Assembly (NCBI GenBank): GCA_963972105.1
Contig: CAXAVH010000014.1
Span: 1 to 37,175, forward strand
Length of the DNA stretch: 37,175 nucleotides
Origin: NZQO01 sp002693605
Lineage (GTDB): Bacteria > Bacteroidota > Bacteroidia > Flavobacteriales > Flavobacteriaceae
Direction of reading: 5' to 3'
The first letter of the stretch is position 1; each line of letters begins with the position of its first letter. This document shows positions 6,963-14,096 of this stretch, one piece after another. The translations under genes and the position numbers were made by a program. The notes under the pieces were generated by a model. It was not told the DNA's origin. It did no database searches and worked only from the letters and a program-made list of their open reading frames with translations.

Positions 6963-9268
6963 CCAGTTTCTTAAAACTAGTCACCACTATTGCCTTAACT
7001 CTGTGTATCAGTGCCTTACAGGCCCAAGTAGCTTCCGGTACCAGTAAAATACATTTAGACGAAAATTCTTCCAAAAAGATTGCGCAATTGCAGCAGCAGG
7101 GGTTCGATTTGGATCACCTTGAGTTTTCCGACGCTGGCAACCTAATTTTATATGTTTCCGCGGAAGAGAAATATCACCTCGAGCAATTGGGCCTTTCGTA
7201 TACGATGTTAATTCCGAATATGGAAGCATGGTACCTCGGGCAGTTGGAAAATGACCTTAGGCAAAATACCACATACCAGAAAGGGAAGAACGTTGCCGAT
7301 GGTTTTGGCCTTGGCAGCATGGGCGGTTATTATACCTATGATGAGATAGGACTAAAACTGGACGCAATGCGACAGAAATACCCCGATATCATTTCAGAGA
7401 AAGTTAGTATAGGAACTACTATTGAAGGAAGGGAAATTTGGATGGCCAAGATCTCAGACAATCCTGATATCGACGAAAATGAGCCCTCAGCGTATTTCGA
7501 TGCGCTGCACCATGCCAGGGAACCCATTTCTATGGCGGCAACCATAAACTATATGTTCTGGTTGCTGGAACGGTATACAACCAATCCCGAAATTGCATTC
7601 TTGATCGATAACCGCGAAATTTATTTTGTGCCGGTTGTGAACCCCGATGGGTACGAGCACAACCGGGCTACCAATCCCAATGGGGGAGGGCTTTGGCGTA
7701 AAAACCGAAATCCCAATTCAGGCGGTTGCCTGGGTGTTGATCTAAACCGGAACTATGCATTTGGGTATGCAAATGACGCCTCCTGTTCAAGCTCTGATCC
7801 GTGCTCCGGCACTTATCGTGGTACGGCCGCATTTTCAGAGCCCGAAACAGTGGCCGTTCGCGACCTGCTAGCGGTGGCGCAACCCAATACGGCCTTCTCA
7901 ACGCACTCAACCGCGGGCACTTATTTGATGCCTTATGGGTTCGATACCAATCCGCCGGCCTTCGGTATTTATAGCGAGTGGGCATCGGCATTTCTGGATG
8001 AGAATGAGTACACCTACGGGGTTACCTTTCAAATGCTTGGCTATACTAGCTGCGGTACTACGCGCGATTATTTGCATTCTGAAGGAATTTATGGCTGGAC
8101 CCCAGAGATTGACGGGAGCGGCTTTTGGCCCTTGCCCAGCGAAATTTTTGGATTGGTAGAGGAAAACGTAAAACCGATGCTGTATCAAACCTGGATTGCT
8201 GGTGCCTATATCGATGTACAGAGCCATACTATTATTGGGGAAGTGACGCCGGGCGGTAATTTCGACCTTGTCGTAGAGGGAAAGAATGTTGGGGTAGGGG
8301 AAGGTGCTGAAAATGTCAGCGTAGAGATAATTTCCTCCAATCCAAGTGTGCAGGTACCCCCGGCAGTTGCCTACGGAACTATTCCGCCCCGAGAGCGGGC
8401 CTCTAACCAACAATTCCCGTTCCAGATTGGCATTGATGCCAATATTCAGGAAACCGGGTTTACCCTTATCGTAAATACGTTTCAAGACGGTGTTTTGAAC
8501 GAATCGCTAGAAATTCCCGTGCAGATTGGCCAGCAGGAAACCTTGTTTCTCGATACCGCGGAGAATGGGGCGGCCAACTGGACCGCCACCGGCAATGGAA
8601 TACAATGGGGCGTGGTTACCGACGATTCGTATAGCGGCATAGCCTGCTTTGGTGATTCCAACGGCGGAAATTCGCAGAATGGTACGAGCAATTTCTTTAC
8701 GTTGAACACCCCCGTGGACCTTTCGGGAACCACTTCGCCCGTAGTTAGTTTTGTAGGGAAACATTCACTCGAGGCCGGTGATATGGTGATGTTTCAACTT
8801 TCCGATGATGGCGGGACCTCGTGGGAGACATTGGCGAACTTCACACAGAACAAATCTTGGAACGTTTCGGCCTATAGCCTTTCCGAATATCGGCAAGCGG
8901 GGACGGTGCGCTTCCGTTTTGCCATGCAGACCGACGGTTCCATACCAGGCGATGGATTTTATTTTGATGATTTTCAAGTTGCTGATTACCAAAGTGATGT
9001 GCTCTCGATTTCTACCGGTTCAGGGAGCGAAATCACTGTATTTCCCAATCCATTTTCCAATTCCTTGACCATTTCAAGCACTCATTCCAACAGTATTTCA
9101 GAAGTGCGATTGGTCGATATCTCGGGAAGATCGTTACCGGTAAGTGTTTCGCATAATGAGGCAAATACGATGCTAACGGTTCTAGAGACGCTTGGAAGTG
9201 GCGTCTATTTTCTGTATTTTATGGAGGAAAGCCATACCCGGCACGTTATAAAATTGTTGAAACAATAA
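6938..9268 (+). CDS. Secreted M14-family zinc carboxypeptidase with T9SS sorting domain
   Basis: A 776-residue exported protein. Signal peptide 1-30, propeptide-like 31-125, M14 catalytic domain about 130-420. The zinc ligands are visible: HxxE at His192/Glu195 and His323 in STHS. The substrate-binding Asn270-Arg271 (DLNRN) and the catalytic Glu390 (TPEIDG) are also present. A beta-rich domain follows at 430-535, then a jelly-roll/MAM-like domain at 545-690 (FLDTAENGAANW, then GDGFYFDDFQV). The end is a type A T9SS sorting domain (VFPNPFSNSL, LVDISGRSL, GVYFLYF). The enzyme probably removes C-terminal residues from peptides at the cell surface or outside. Its start overlaps the preceding small membrane gene, and the AKR gene follows after 5 bases. 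Confidence 0.93.
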   Translation: MEKKKKRITSFLKLVTTIALTLCISALQAQVASGTSKIHLDENSSKKIAQLQQQGFDLDHLEFSDAGNLILYVSAEEKYHLEQLGLSYTMLIPNMEAWYLGQLENDLRQNTTYQKGKNVADGFGLGSMGGYYTYDEIGLKLDAMRQKYPDIISEKVSIGTTIEGREIWMAKISDNPDIDENEPSAYFDALHHAREPISMAATINYMFWLLERYTTNPEIAFLIDNREIYFVPVVNPDGYEHNRATNPNGGGLWRKNRNPNSGGCLGVDLNRNYAFGYANDASCSSSDPCSGTYRGTAAFSEPETVAVRDLLAVAQPNTAFSTHSTAGTYLMPYGFDTNPPAFGIYSEWASAFLDENEYTYGVTFQMLGYTSCGTTRDYLHSEGIYGWTPEIDGSGFWPLPSEIFGLVEENVKPMLYQTWIAGAYIDVQSHTIIGEVTPGGNFDLVVEGKNVGVGEGAENVSVEIISSNPSVQVPPAVAYGTIPPRERASNQQFPFQIGIDANIQETGFTLIVNTFQDGVLNESLEIPVQIGQQETLFLDTAENGAANWTATGNGIQWGVVTDDSYSGIACFGDSNGGNSQNGTSNFFTLNTPVDLSGTTSPVVSFVGKHSLEAGDMVMFQLSDDGGTSWETLANFTQNKSWNVSAYSLSEYRQAGTVRFRFAMQTDGSIPGDGFYFDDFQVADYQSDVLSISTGSGSEITVFPNPFSNSLTISSTHSNSISEVRLVDISGRSLPVSVSHNEANTMLTVLETLGSGVYFLYFMEESHTRHVIKLLKQ

Positions 9269-9273
9269 ACGTT

Positions 9274-10224
9274 ATGAAACAGATTCTATTAGGAAATACG
9301 TCGCTACACATTGCCCCTATAATATTTGGGGGAAACGTTTTTGGTTGGACCTTGAACGAGCAGGAGTCATTCCAAATGCTCGACGCCATTAGCGACCTTG
9401 GCATAAATTGTATCGATACCGCCGATGTCTATTCGCGCTGGTACAATGGGAATTCTGGCGGAGAAAGCGAAACGATAATTGGTAAATGGATGAAGTCCAG
9501 GGGTAACCGCGAACAGTTTATCATATGCACCAAGGTGGGGATGGACATGGGCCAGGGCGGTGTAGATATTTCGGAACAGCATATTCTGAAATCTGTAGAC
9601 GACTCATTGAAACGTTTGCAAACCGATTATATTGATTTATACTACGCCCATAAGGATGATGAAACTACGCCGCCACAGGAAACTTTGGGAGCATTCCAAA
9701 AATTGATCGATGCGGGGAAGGTTCGGTACATTGGGGCCAGTAACTTTTCCGCAGCGCGTTTGGAAGAATCGATAACTGTTTCGAAAAATTCCGAATTGCC
9801 CTTATATCGCGTCATCCAGCCTGAGTACAACCTAATAAACCGGACCGATTTCGAGGGAGACGTAGAGCGTGTTTGCAGAAAACATGAATTGGGGGTTGTC
9901 ACCTATTTTTCGTTGGCCAGTGGGTTGCTTACGGGCAAGTATGAGACTGAAGCTGATGTTGAAAAATCTTCACGCACCAGCTTTGTGAAAAAACATTTTA
10001 ACGACCGCACCAGGCAAATTGTCGCTACCCTGCAAAATATAGCCAAAACCCACCACAGCTCACCCGCGGCCGTTGCCCTGGCATGGATTCTTCATCACCC
10101 AACCGTTACGGCCCCAATTGTTAGCGCCACAAGAAAAGAGCATTTGAAAGCTTTAGAAAAGGCCGCATTTCTGGAACTGACAATAGACGAAAAAAAAATG
10201 TTAGATAAAGTAAGTGCGAACTAA
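9274..10224 (+). CDS. Aldo/keto reductase
   Basis: A 316-residue cytosolic NADP(H)-dependent oxidoreductase with an (alpha/beta)8 barrel. The catalytic tetrad is in place: Asp48 and Tyr53 (IDTADVYS), Lys87 (ICTKVG) and His126 (YYAHKDD). The family signatures GKVRYIGASNFS and IQPEYNLINR are also present. It resembles the YajO/general-stress branch of AKRs; the natural substrate is not predictable. It lies 5 bases after the carboxypeptidase stop, so it is probably transcribed with it, although the functions do not obviously connect. Confidence 0.93.
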   Translation: MKQILLGNTSLHIAPIIFGGNVFGWTLNEQESFQMLDAISDLGINCIDTADVYSRWYNGNSGGESETIIGKWMKSRGNREQFIICTKVGMDMGQGGVDISEQHILKSVDDSLKRLQTDYIDLYYAHKDDETTPPQETLGAFQKLIDAGKVRYIGASNFSAARLEESITVSKNSELPLYRVIQPEYNLINRTDFEGDVERVCRKHELGVVTYFSLASGLLTGKYETEADVEKSSRTSFVKKHFNDRTRQIVATLQNIAKTHHSSPAAVALAWILHHPTVTAPIVSATRKEHLKALEKAAFLELTIDEKKMLDKVSAN

Positions 10225-10270
10225 ATGGTTTGGTTCAATTATTGAAGAGGGAAACTGTTAAATTACACCT

Positions 10271-10927
10271 ATGAATTTTTTTTCGTTCCTTCTGCCCCTC
10301 TTACTGTTCGTAACGCTATCTGGCACTGCGCAGATAGAAAACCCGACGGTCAGGCTCAATATTGAGGCTATAGAAGATGATTTCAGTGCCCCTACCGGCT
10401 TGGAGCTGCCCGCTACGCGCGCCCCTAGTTTAACCATTCCCAAAGATCCGTTCGAGCCTAAGATGGATACCAGCCTGGGGCAGGAAGAACCCGCTATCCA
10501 GTTCGGGAAAGACGATGGTTTAATGGATAATATTTCCAATAAGGCGCCTAAATATTTCACGAAAGATAAGGAGGCGAAGGAAGAGTTTGGAAGTGATCAA
10601 AACCTTGGCCGAATAACCACTAAAGGCCATACGGTGAACGTGGTCTATCGGGACCATCAGTATGTTGACGGTGATGTAATACGGGTGTATGTGAATGATG
10701 ACATTGTTCAATCCCGAATTTCATTGCGGGGTAGTTTCCACGGTTTCGACCTTCCTTTGCAGGAGGGAATTAACCGTATTGAATTTGAGGCATTAAATCA
10801 AGGATCGTCCGGTCCCAACACAGCAGAACTTCACGTATACGACGATAAGGGTCAACTTGTTTCCGCCAAGGAATGGAATTTGCTCACCGGGTATAAGGCT
10901 ACGATAGTTGTGTTCAAGGAAGAATAG
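10271..10927 (+). CDS. Exported protein of unknown function
   Basis: A 218-residue protein with a signal peptide (1-20, ending GTAQ), a Pro-rich and probably disordered segment (40-90), and a C-terminal beta-sandwich-like region (115-210) with the motif GHTVNVVYRDHQYVDGD, then INRIEFEALNQG. The C-terminal part looks like an Ig-like domain exposed to the periplasm or surface. It has no T9SS tail or lipobox. I do not recognise a named family. It starts 46 bases after the AKR stop on the same strand and probably closes that operon. Confidence 0.7.
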   Translation: MNFFSFLLPLLLFVTLSGTAQIENPTVRLNIEAIEDDFSAPTGLELPATRAPSLTIPKDPFEPKMDTSLGQEEPAIQFGKDDGLMDNISNKAPKYFTKDKEAKEEFGSDQNLGRITTKGHTVNVVYRDHQYVDGDVIRVYVNDDIVQSRISLRGSFHGFDLPLQEGINRIEFEALNQGSSGPNTAELHVYDDKGQLVSAKEWNLLTGYKATIVVFKEE

Positions 10928-10946
10928 CATTTCTTAGAAACAATAT

Positions 10947-10972
10947 ATAATGTAAAGTGTATTTTACATTAT
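10947..10972. promoter_or_regulatory. Perfect 10-bp inverted repeat, candidate operator of the membrane protein/Xre pair
   Basis: Arms ataatgtaaa (10947-10956) and tttacattat (10963-10972) are perfect complements around a 6-base spacer. The palindrome ends 6 bases before an exact -7 box (10979-10986), so it covers the -33 region of the promoter that drives the membrane protein and the Xre-type regulator. This position fits repression, most simply autoregulation by the small HTH protein encoded in the same transcript. No T run follows, so it does not look like a terminator for the upstream gene. Confidence 0.65.
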
Positions 10973-10978
10973 TATAAG

Positions 10979-10986
10979 TATATTTG
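10979..10986 (+). promoter_or_regulatory. Bacteroidota -7 promoter box for the membrane protein/Xre operon
   Basis: The sequence tatatttg matches TAnnTTTG exactly and lies 25 bases before the ATG at 11012. The inverted repeat at 10947-10972 overlaps where the -33 element would be. Confidence 0.6.
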
Positions 10987-11011
10987 ACATCAAATCAGAT
11001 AAACTTATACT

Positions 11012-11461
11012 ATGTCGCTTAAGAAAATAACAGCCTGGGACCGTAAGGTTTTCAGAAAATTGATCAACTTCCAGCTTCCCAACTACGCAAAGAAAATAGG
11101 CGCAATCATCGCCATATTAAGTATTTCAGCACTCTTTATTTTAAAAGGTATAGACAGCGATTCTATTTGGACTAGATATATCGTACGCAATTTATTCGTT
11201 ATGGGATTGCTCGCTATTTCGCTTTCGCGCGAGCGTATAGAAGATGAAATGATAAAATCAATCCGTTCCCAGTCGTACGCCATAGCCTTCATCGTAGGGG
11301 TGCTCTACGCAATAGTTCAGCCATATGTAACGTTTGGCGTCTCGTACTTGATAAATCGAGAAAATGCATTATTGGAATTGAACCACTGGCAGTTAGTCAC
11401 ATTTATGTTGCTAATTCAAGTTATGTTTTTCCACGCGCTATTAAAAAGGTGCAGGATATGA
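11012..11461 (+). CDS. Four-helix membrane protein paired with an Xre-type regulator
   Basis: A 149-residue integral membrane protein. Hydrophobic helices lie at about 29-45, 57-72, 88-112 and 127-144. Between helices 2 and 3 is a charged motif (LSRERIEDEMIKSIRSQSY) of the kind seen in Bacteroidota membrane proteins encoded beside small Xre regulators. The stop codon (11459-11461) overlaps the regulator ATG as ATGA, so translation is coupled. The pair lies behind a palindromic operator. By analogy with other membrane protein/HTH pairs, the membrane partner could sense a signal and tether or release the regulator; that is inference. No catalytic motif is seen. Confidence 0.72.
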   Translation: MSLKKITAWDRKVFRKLINFQLPNYAKKIGAIIAILSISALFILKGIDSDSIWTRYIVRNLFVMGLLAISLSRERIEDEMIKSIRSQSYAIAFIVGVLYAIVQPYVTFGVSYLINRENALLELNHWQLVTFMLLIQVMFFHALLKRCRI

Positions 11462-11664
11462 GAAATAGTATTAAGGTGGAGCGCGCAATTTTGAACTTAA
11501 CACAAGAAGATTTGGCGCAAGCCATAGGGGTCTCGCGCCAAACAATTAGTTCTATTGAGGCTAATAGATATGTGCCCTCCACGGTTTTGGCATTGCGGTT
11601 ATCACGAATATTCCAAAAACCGGTGAATGATTTTTTTATGTTGGAAGAATTGGATTTGCCTTAG
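11458..11664 (+). CDS. Small Xre/Cro-CI-type transcriptional regulator
   Basis: A 68-residue protein that is essentially a single HTH_3 domain. The helix-turn-helix is at about residues 15-35 (LTQEDLAQAIGVSRQTISSI), followed by the hallmark EANRYVPSTVLALRLSRIF and a short acidic end (FFMLEELDLP). This is the YozG-like one-domain form, which usually binds DNA as a dimer. I chose the ATG at 11458, overlapping the upstream stop (ATGA), over a GTG nine bases earlier. Its likely target is the palindrome at 10947-10972. The gene ends tail to tail with the next minus-strand gene, their stop codons sharing bases. Confidence 0.88.
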   Translation: MRNSIKVERAILNLTQEDLAQAIGVSRQTISSIEANRYVPSTVLALRLSRIFQKPVNDFFMLEELDLP

Positions 11665-11957
11665 AGTGCGGCATCGTCCCGCTCCAGATTTTCGTTTTCC
11701 GGACCGCCCTGACTGTGCAATTGGTTTTCTTCATCTCTTAAGTTGTTGGGGCCGTTGCCTTTTTTAGCCTGTGTTCGGCCCGGTACGTCAAGATTCTTTC
11801 CGCTAAAGTCAATTTTTTGCGCACGTTCGCGCAATTGCTGGTCGTCGCCACCATCTCCGTGAATGTTATCTTGACCCAATATTTCCAAATCGTGCTGGGT
11901 TACATCGGAATTATAATCGGTATCCTTCGTTCTCTTTTCATCTTTATTCGTTGCCAT
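11661..11957 (-). CDS. Small hydrophilic, probably disordered protein
   Basis: A 98-residue protein using the ATG at 11955-11957; a longer alternative start is possible but adds only nine residues. It is almost free of hydrophobic stretches and rich in Asp, Asn, Gln, Gly and Lys (e.g. DNIHGDGGDDQQLRER, KNLDVPGRTQAKKGNG). It has no signal peptide or recognised domain. Similar hydrophilic small proteins in flavobacteria are often annotated only as hypothetical, and a stress or desiccation role would be a guess. It is convergent with the Xre gene and overlaps its stop codon by 4 bases, with no terminator between. Confidence 0.6.
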   Translation of the reverse strand: MATNKDEKRTKDTDYNSDVTQHDLEILGQDNIHGDGGDDQQLRERAQKIDFSGKNLDVPGRTQAKKGNGPNNLRDEENQLHSQGGPENENLERDDAAL

Positions 11958-12173
11958 AATTATTTGTTTTTCTTCAAGGTACAATTGAAACGGCTAAGTA
12001 AAAAGCTATTTAACGCCACCTAAACAAAGTATAACAAGATTTTAAGGGATACTCATTCTCGGAAGTATCCATCCCTCACACGCGCGCAATGTTAAAGTTT
12101 ATAAATGAAGGGCAACCCAACTATATTTCGTATAATTTTAAGGTTCCATGTAACATAAACCAATCCTTTCTTC

Positions 12174-14057
12174 ATGAAAAAAGTATACTACATTTTTACG
12201 ATTCTATTGTTCGTTGGCGGGCTAAACGCCATTGCACAGGAAACCGTTTGGGATAAACTTGAATCCATTGCCATAGTCGACCAAAAGGTAATGATGCCCA
12301 TGCGGGATGGTGTGCGTCTGGCAACCGATATTTATCGACCCAAAGCCCCCGGCAAAGTGCCCGTAATATTCTCCAGAACACCCTATAACTTCAACAGTTG
12401 GGGCGATGGTGAACAACAATCCAGAACTGCCGAACGAGCTTACGAGGCCGTGTCTCGCGGGTATGCTTATGTGGTGCAGAACGAACGCGGCAGGTACTTT
12501 TCTGAAGGCGAGTGGGACATCCTGGGAGTTCCCCTGACCGATGGTTATGATGCTTTCGAATGGATGAAAAATCAGCCTTGGAGCAATGGCAAGGTTGGCA
12601 CATTGGGTTGCAGTTCGACCGCCGAATGGCAAATGGCCGTGGCGGCACTGGACCATCCCTCGCACGCCGCTATGGTGCCGCAGGGATATGGGGCCGGCGT
12701 GGGCCGCATAGGAGATTATTATGAACAGGGCAACTGGTACCGAGGCGGGGTAGAGCAATTGCTTTTCTTCTCTTGGCTGTACGGGGTGGAGCACGATAAG
12801 TTCAAGCCACGAATCCCGGAAGGGGCAACCCAGGAAGATCTTATTAGAATTTCGAGGTTCTACGATCTTGCGCCCGAAAACCCTTCGGTAGATATGTCAG
12901 AGGCATTAGCGCATCTGCCCATTCAGGATATCCTGCAAAATATCAACGGAAAACGGGAGATTTTTGATAAAATGGTGCGACGCACGCCCAATCACCCCGA
13001 TTGGTACACCGGTGGCTTGTACCACGATAATATGGATTTCGGTGTGCCCAGTTTCTGGTTTGCCTCATGGTATGATGTGTCGATAAGTCCCAATATAGCC
13101 TTGTTCAACCACGTTCGCAACAATGCGAGTGATCCAAAGATTAGGGACAACCAGTATTTGGTAATCGCGCCCACCTTGCACTGTGCGTACACCCGAGCCA
13201 CTGAGAATACGATCGTAGGGGAACGTTCGGTAGGCGATGCCCGGCTCAATTATGACGAACAAATCTATAAGTGGTTTGATTTATGGTTGAAGGATGAACC
13301 CAATAATTTTAAAGATATTACCCCTCGCGTACAGTATTACACAATGGGCAGTAATAAATGGCAGGCCGCTGAGCAGTGGCCACCCAGAGCTGCCGAAATG
13401 AAAACCTATTACCTACAGAGTAACGGTAAGGCCAATAGTCGGTTTGGTGATGGCGCCTTGGTAACAAAAAAACCAGGTGGAAACCAATCGGCTGACACCT
13501 TTGTCTACGATCCAATGAACCCCGTGCCTTCCTATGGCGGAAATGTCTGTTGTACGGGAAATGCCGTCAAGGGCGGAGCATTCGATCAACAACAAATGGA
13601 AGCGCGTAATGATATTCTGGTTTATACAACCGATCCGCTAGAGGAGGGAGTTGAGGTTTCAGGATTTATTGAAAGTACCCTTTACGTTTCCAGCGATGCC
13701 AAGGATACCGATTTCACGATAAAGCTCATTGATGTTTATCCCGATGGCCGGGCGTACAACCTCGATGAAACCATACAGCGGTCGCGCTACCGCGAAGGCT
13801 ACGACAAGGAAGTGTTTATGGAAAAGGAAAATGTTTATAAAATAGACTTAACACCAATGTCTACAAGTAATTTCTTTGAAAAAGGACACCGCATTCGCAT
13901 TGAAATATCGAGTAGTAATTTTCCTCGATTTGCCAGAAATCTGAATTCCGGCGGTTCAAATTACGATGAAAAGGAAGGCGTGGTGGCCACAAACAGCATT
14001 CACCATAGTGCACAATATCCCTCAAATATCAAATTGCCAATGATTACGAAAAAATAA
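12174..14057 (+). CDS. CocE/NonD-type alpha/beta hydrolase (X-Pro dipeptidyl-peptidase S15 family), exported
   Basis: A 627-residue protein with signal peptide 1-22 (ending NAIAQ). The S15/CocE catalytic triad can be placed: Ser147 in GCSSTAEWQ, Asp301 in ASWYD and His336 in APTLHC. Upstream family motifs are present (MRDGVRLATDIYRP, SRTPYN, QNERGRYFSEGEW). The C-terminal half (about 375-620) is the jelly-roll X-Pro_dipept C domain (FIESTLYVSSDAKDTDFTIKL, then GHRIRIEISSSNFPRFARN). Members hydrolyse acyl esters, beta-lactam-type amides or X-Pro peptides, so the substrate remains open. The periplasmic location is inferred from the signal peptide. The metal ATPase gene starts 39 bases downstream and may be co-transcribed. 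Confidence 0.9.
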   Translation: MKKVYYIFTILLFVGGLNAIAQETVWDKLESIAIVDQKVMMPMRDGVRLATDIYRPKAPGKVPVIFSRTPYNFNSWGDGEQQSRTAERAYEAVSRGYAYVVQNERGRYFSEGEWDILGVPLTDGYDAFEWMKNQPWSNGKVGTLGCSSTAEWQMAVAALDHPSHAAMVPQGYGAGVGRIGDYYEQGNWYRGGVEQLLFFSWLYGVEHDKFKPRIPEGATQEDLIRISRFYDLAPENPSVDMSEALAHLPIQDILQNINGKREIFDKMVRRTPNHPDWYTGGLYHDNMDFGVPSFWFASWYDVSISPNIALFNHVRNNASDPKIRDNQYLVIAPTLHCAYTRATENTIVGERSVGDARLNYDEQIYKWFDLWLKDEPNNFKDITPRVQYYTMGSNKWQAAEQWPPRAAEMKTYYLQSNGKANSRFGDGALVTKKPGGNQSADTFVYDPMNPVPSYGGNVCCTGNAVKGGAFDQQQMEARNDILVYTTDPLEEGVEVSGFIESTLYVSSDAKDTDFTIKLIDVYPDGRAYNLDETIQRSRYREGYDKEVFMEKENVYKIDLTPMSTSNFFEKGHRIRIEISSSNFPRFARNLNSGGSNYDEKEGVVATNSIHHSAQYPSNIKLPMITKK

Positions 14058-14096
14058 TTTGGTCAAGGAGAAAAAACCAACTAGCACTTCAGCTTT

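Noticed and set aside
7008..8992. Several open frames opposite the carboxypeptidase gene
   Set aside because: They lie antisense to a well-supported coding gene, have unusual composition (rich in Arg, Pro, His) and no promoters or recognisable domains; they are shadow frames.
12047..12070. Inverted repeat ggatac...gtatcc upstream of the CocE-like gene
   Set aside because: Arms are only 6 bases with a 12-base loop, no T run follows and no clear -7 box is near, so neither operator nor terminator can be supported.
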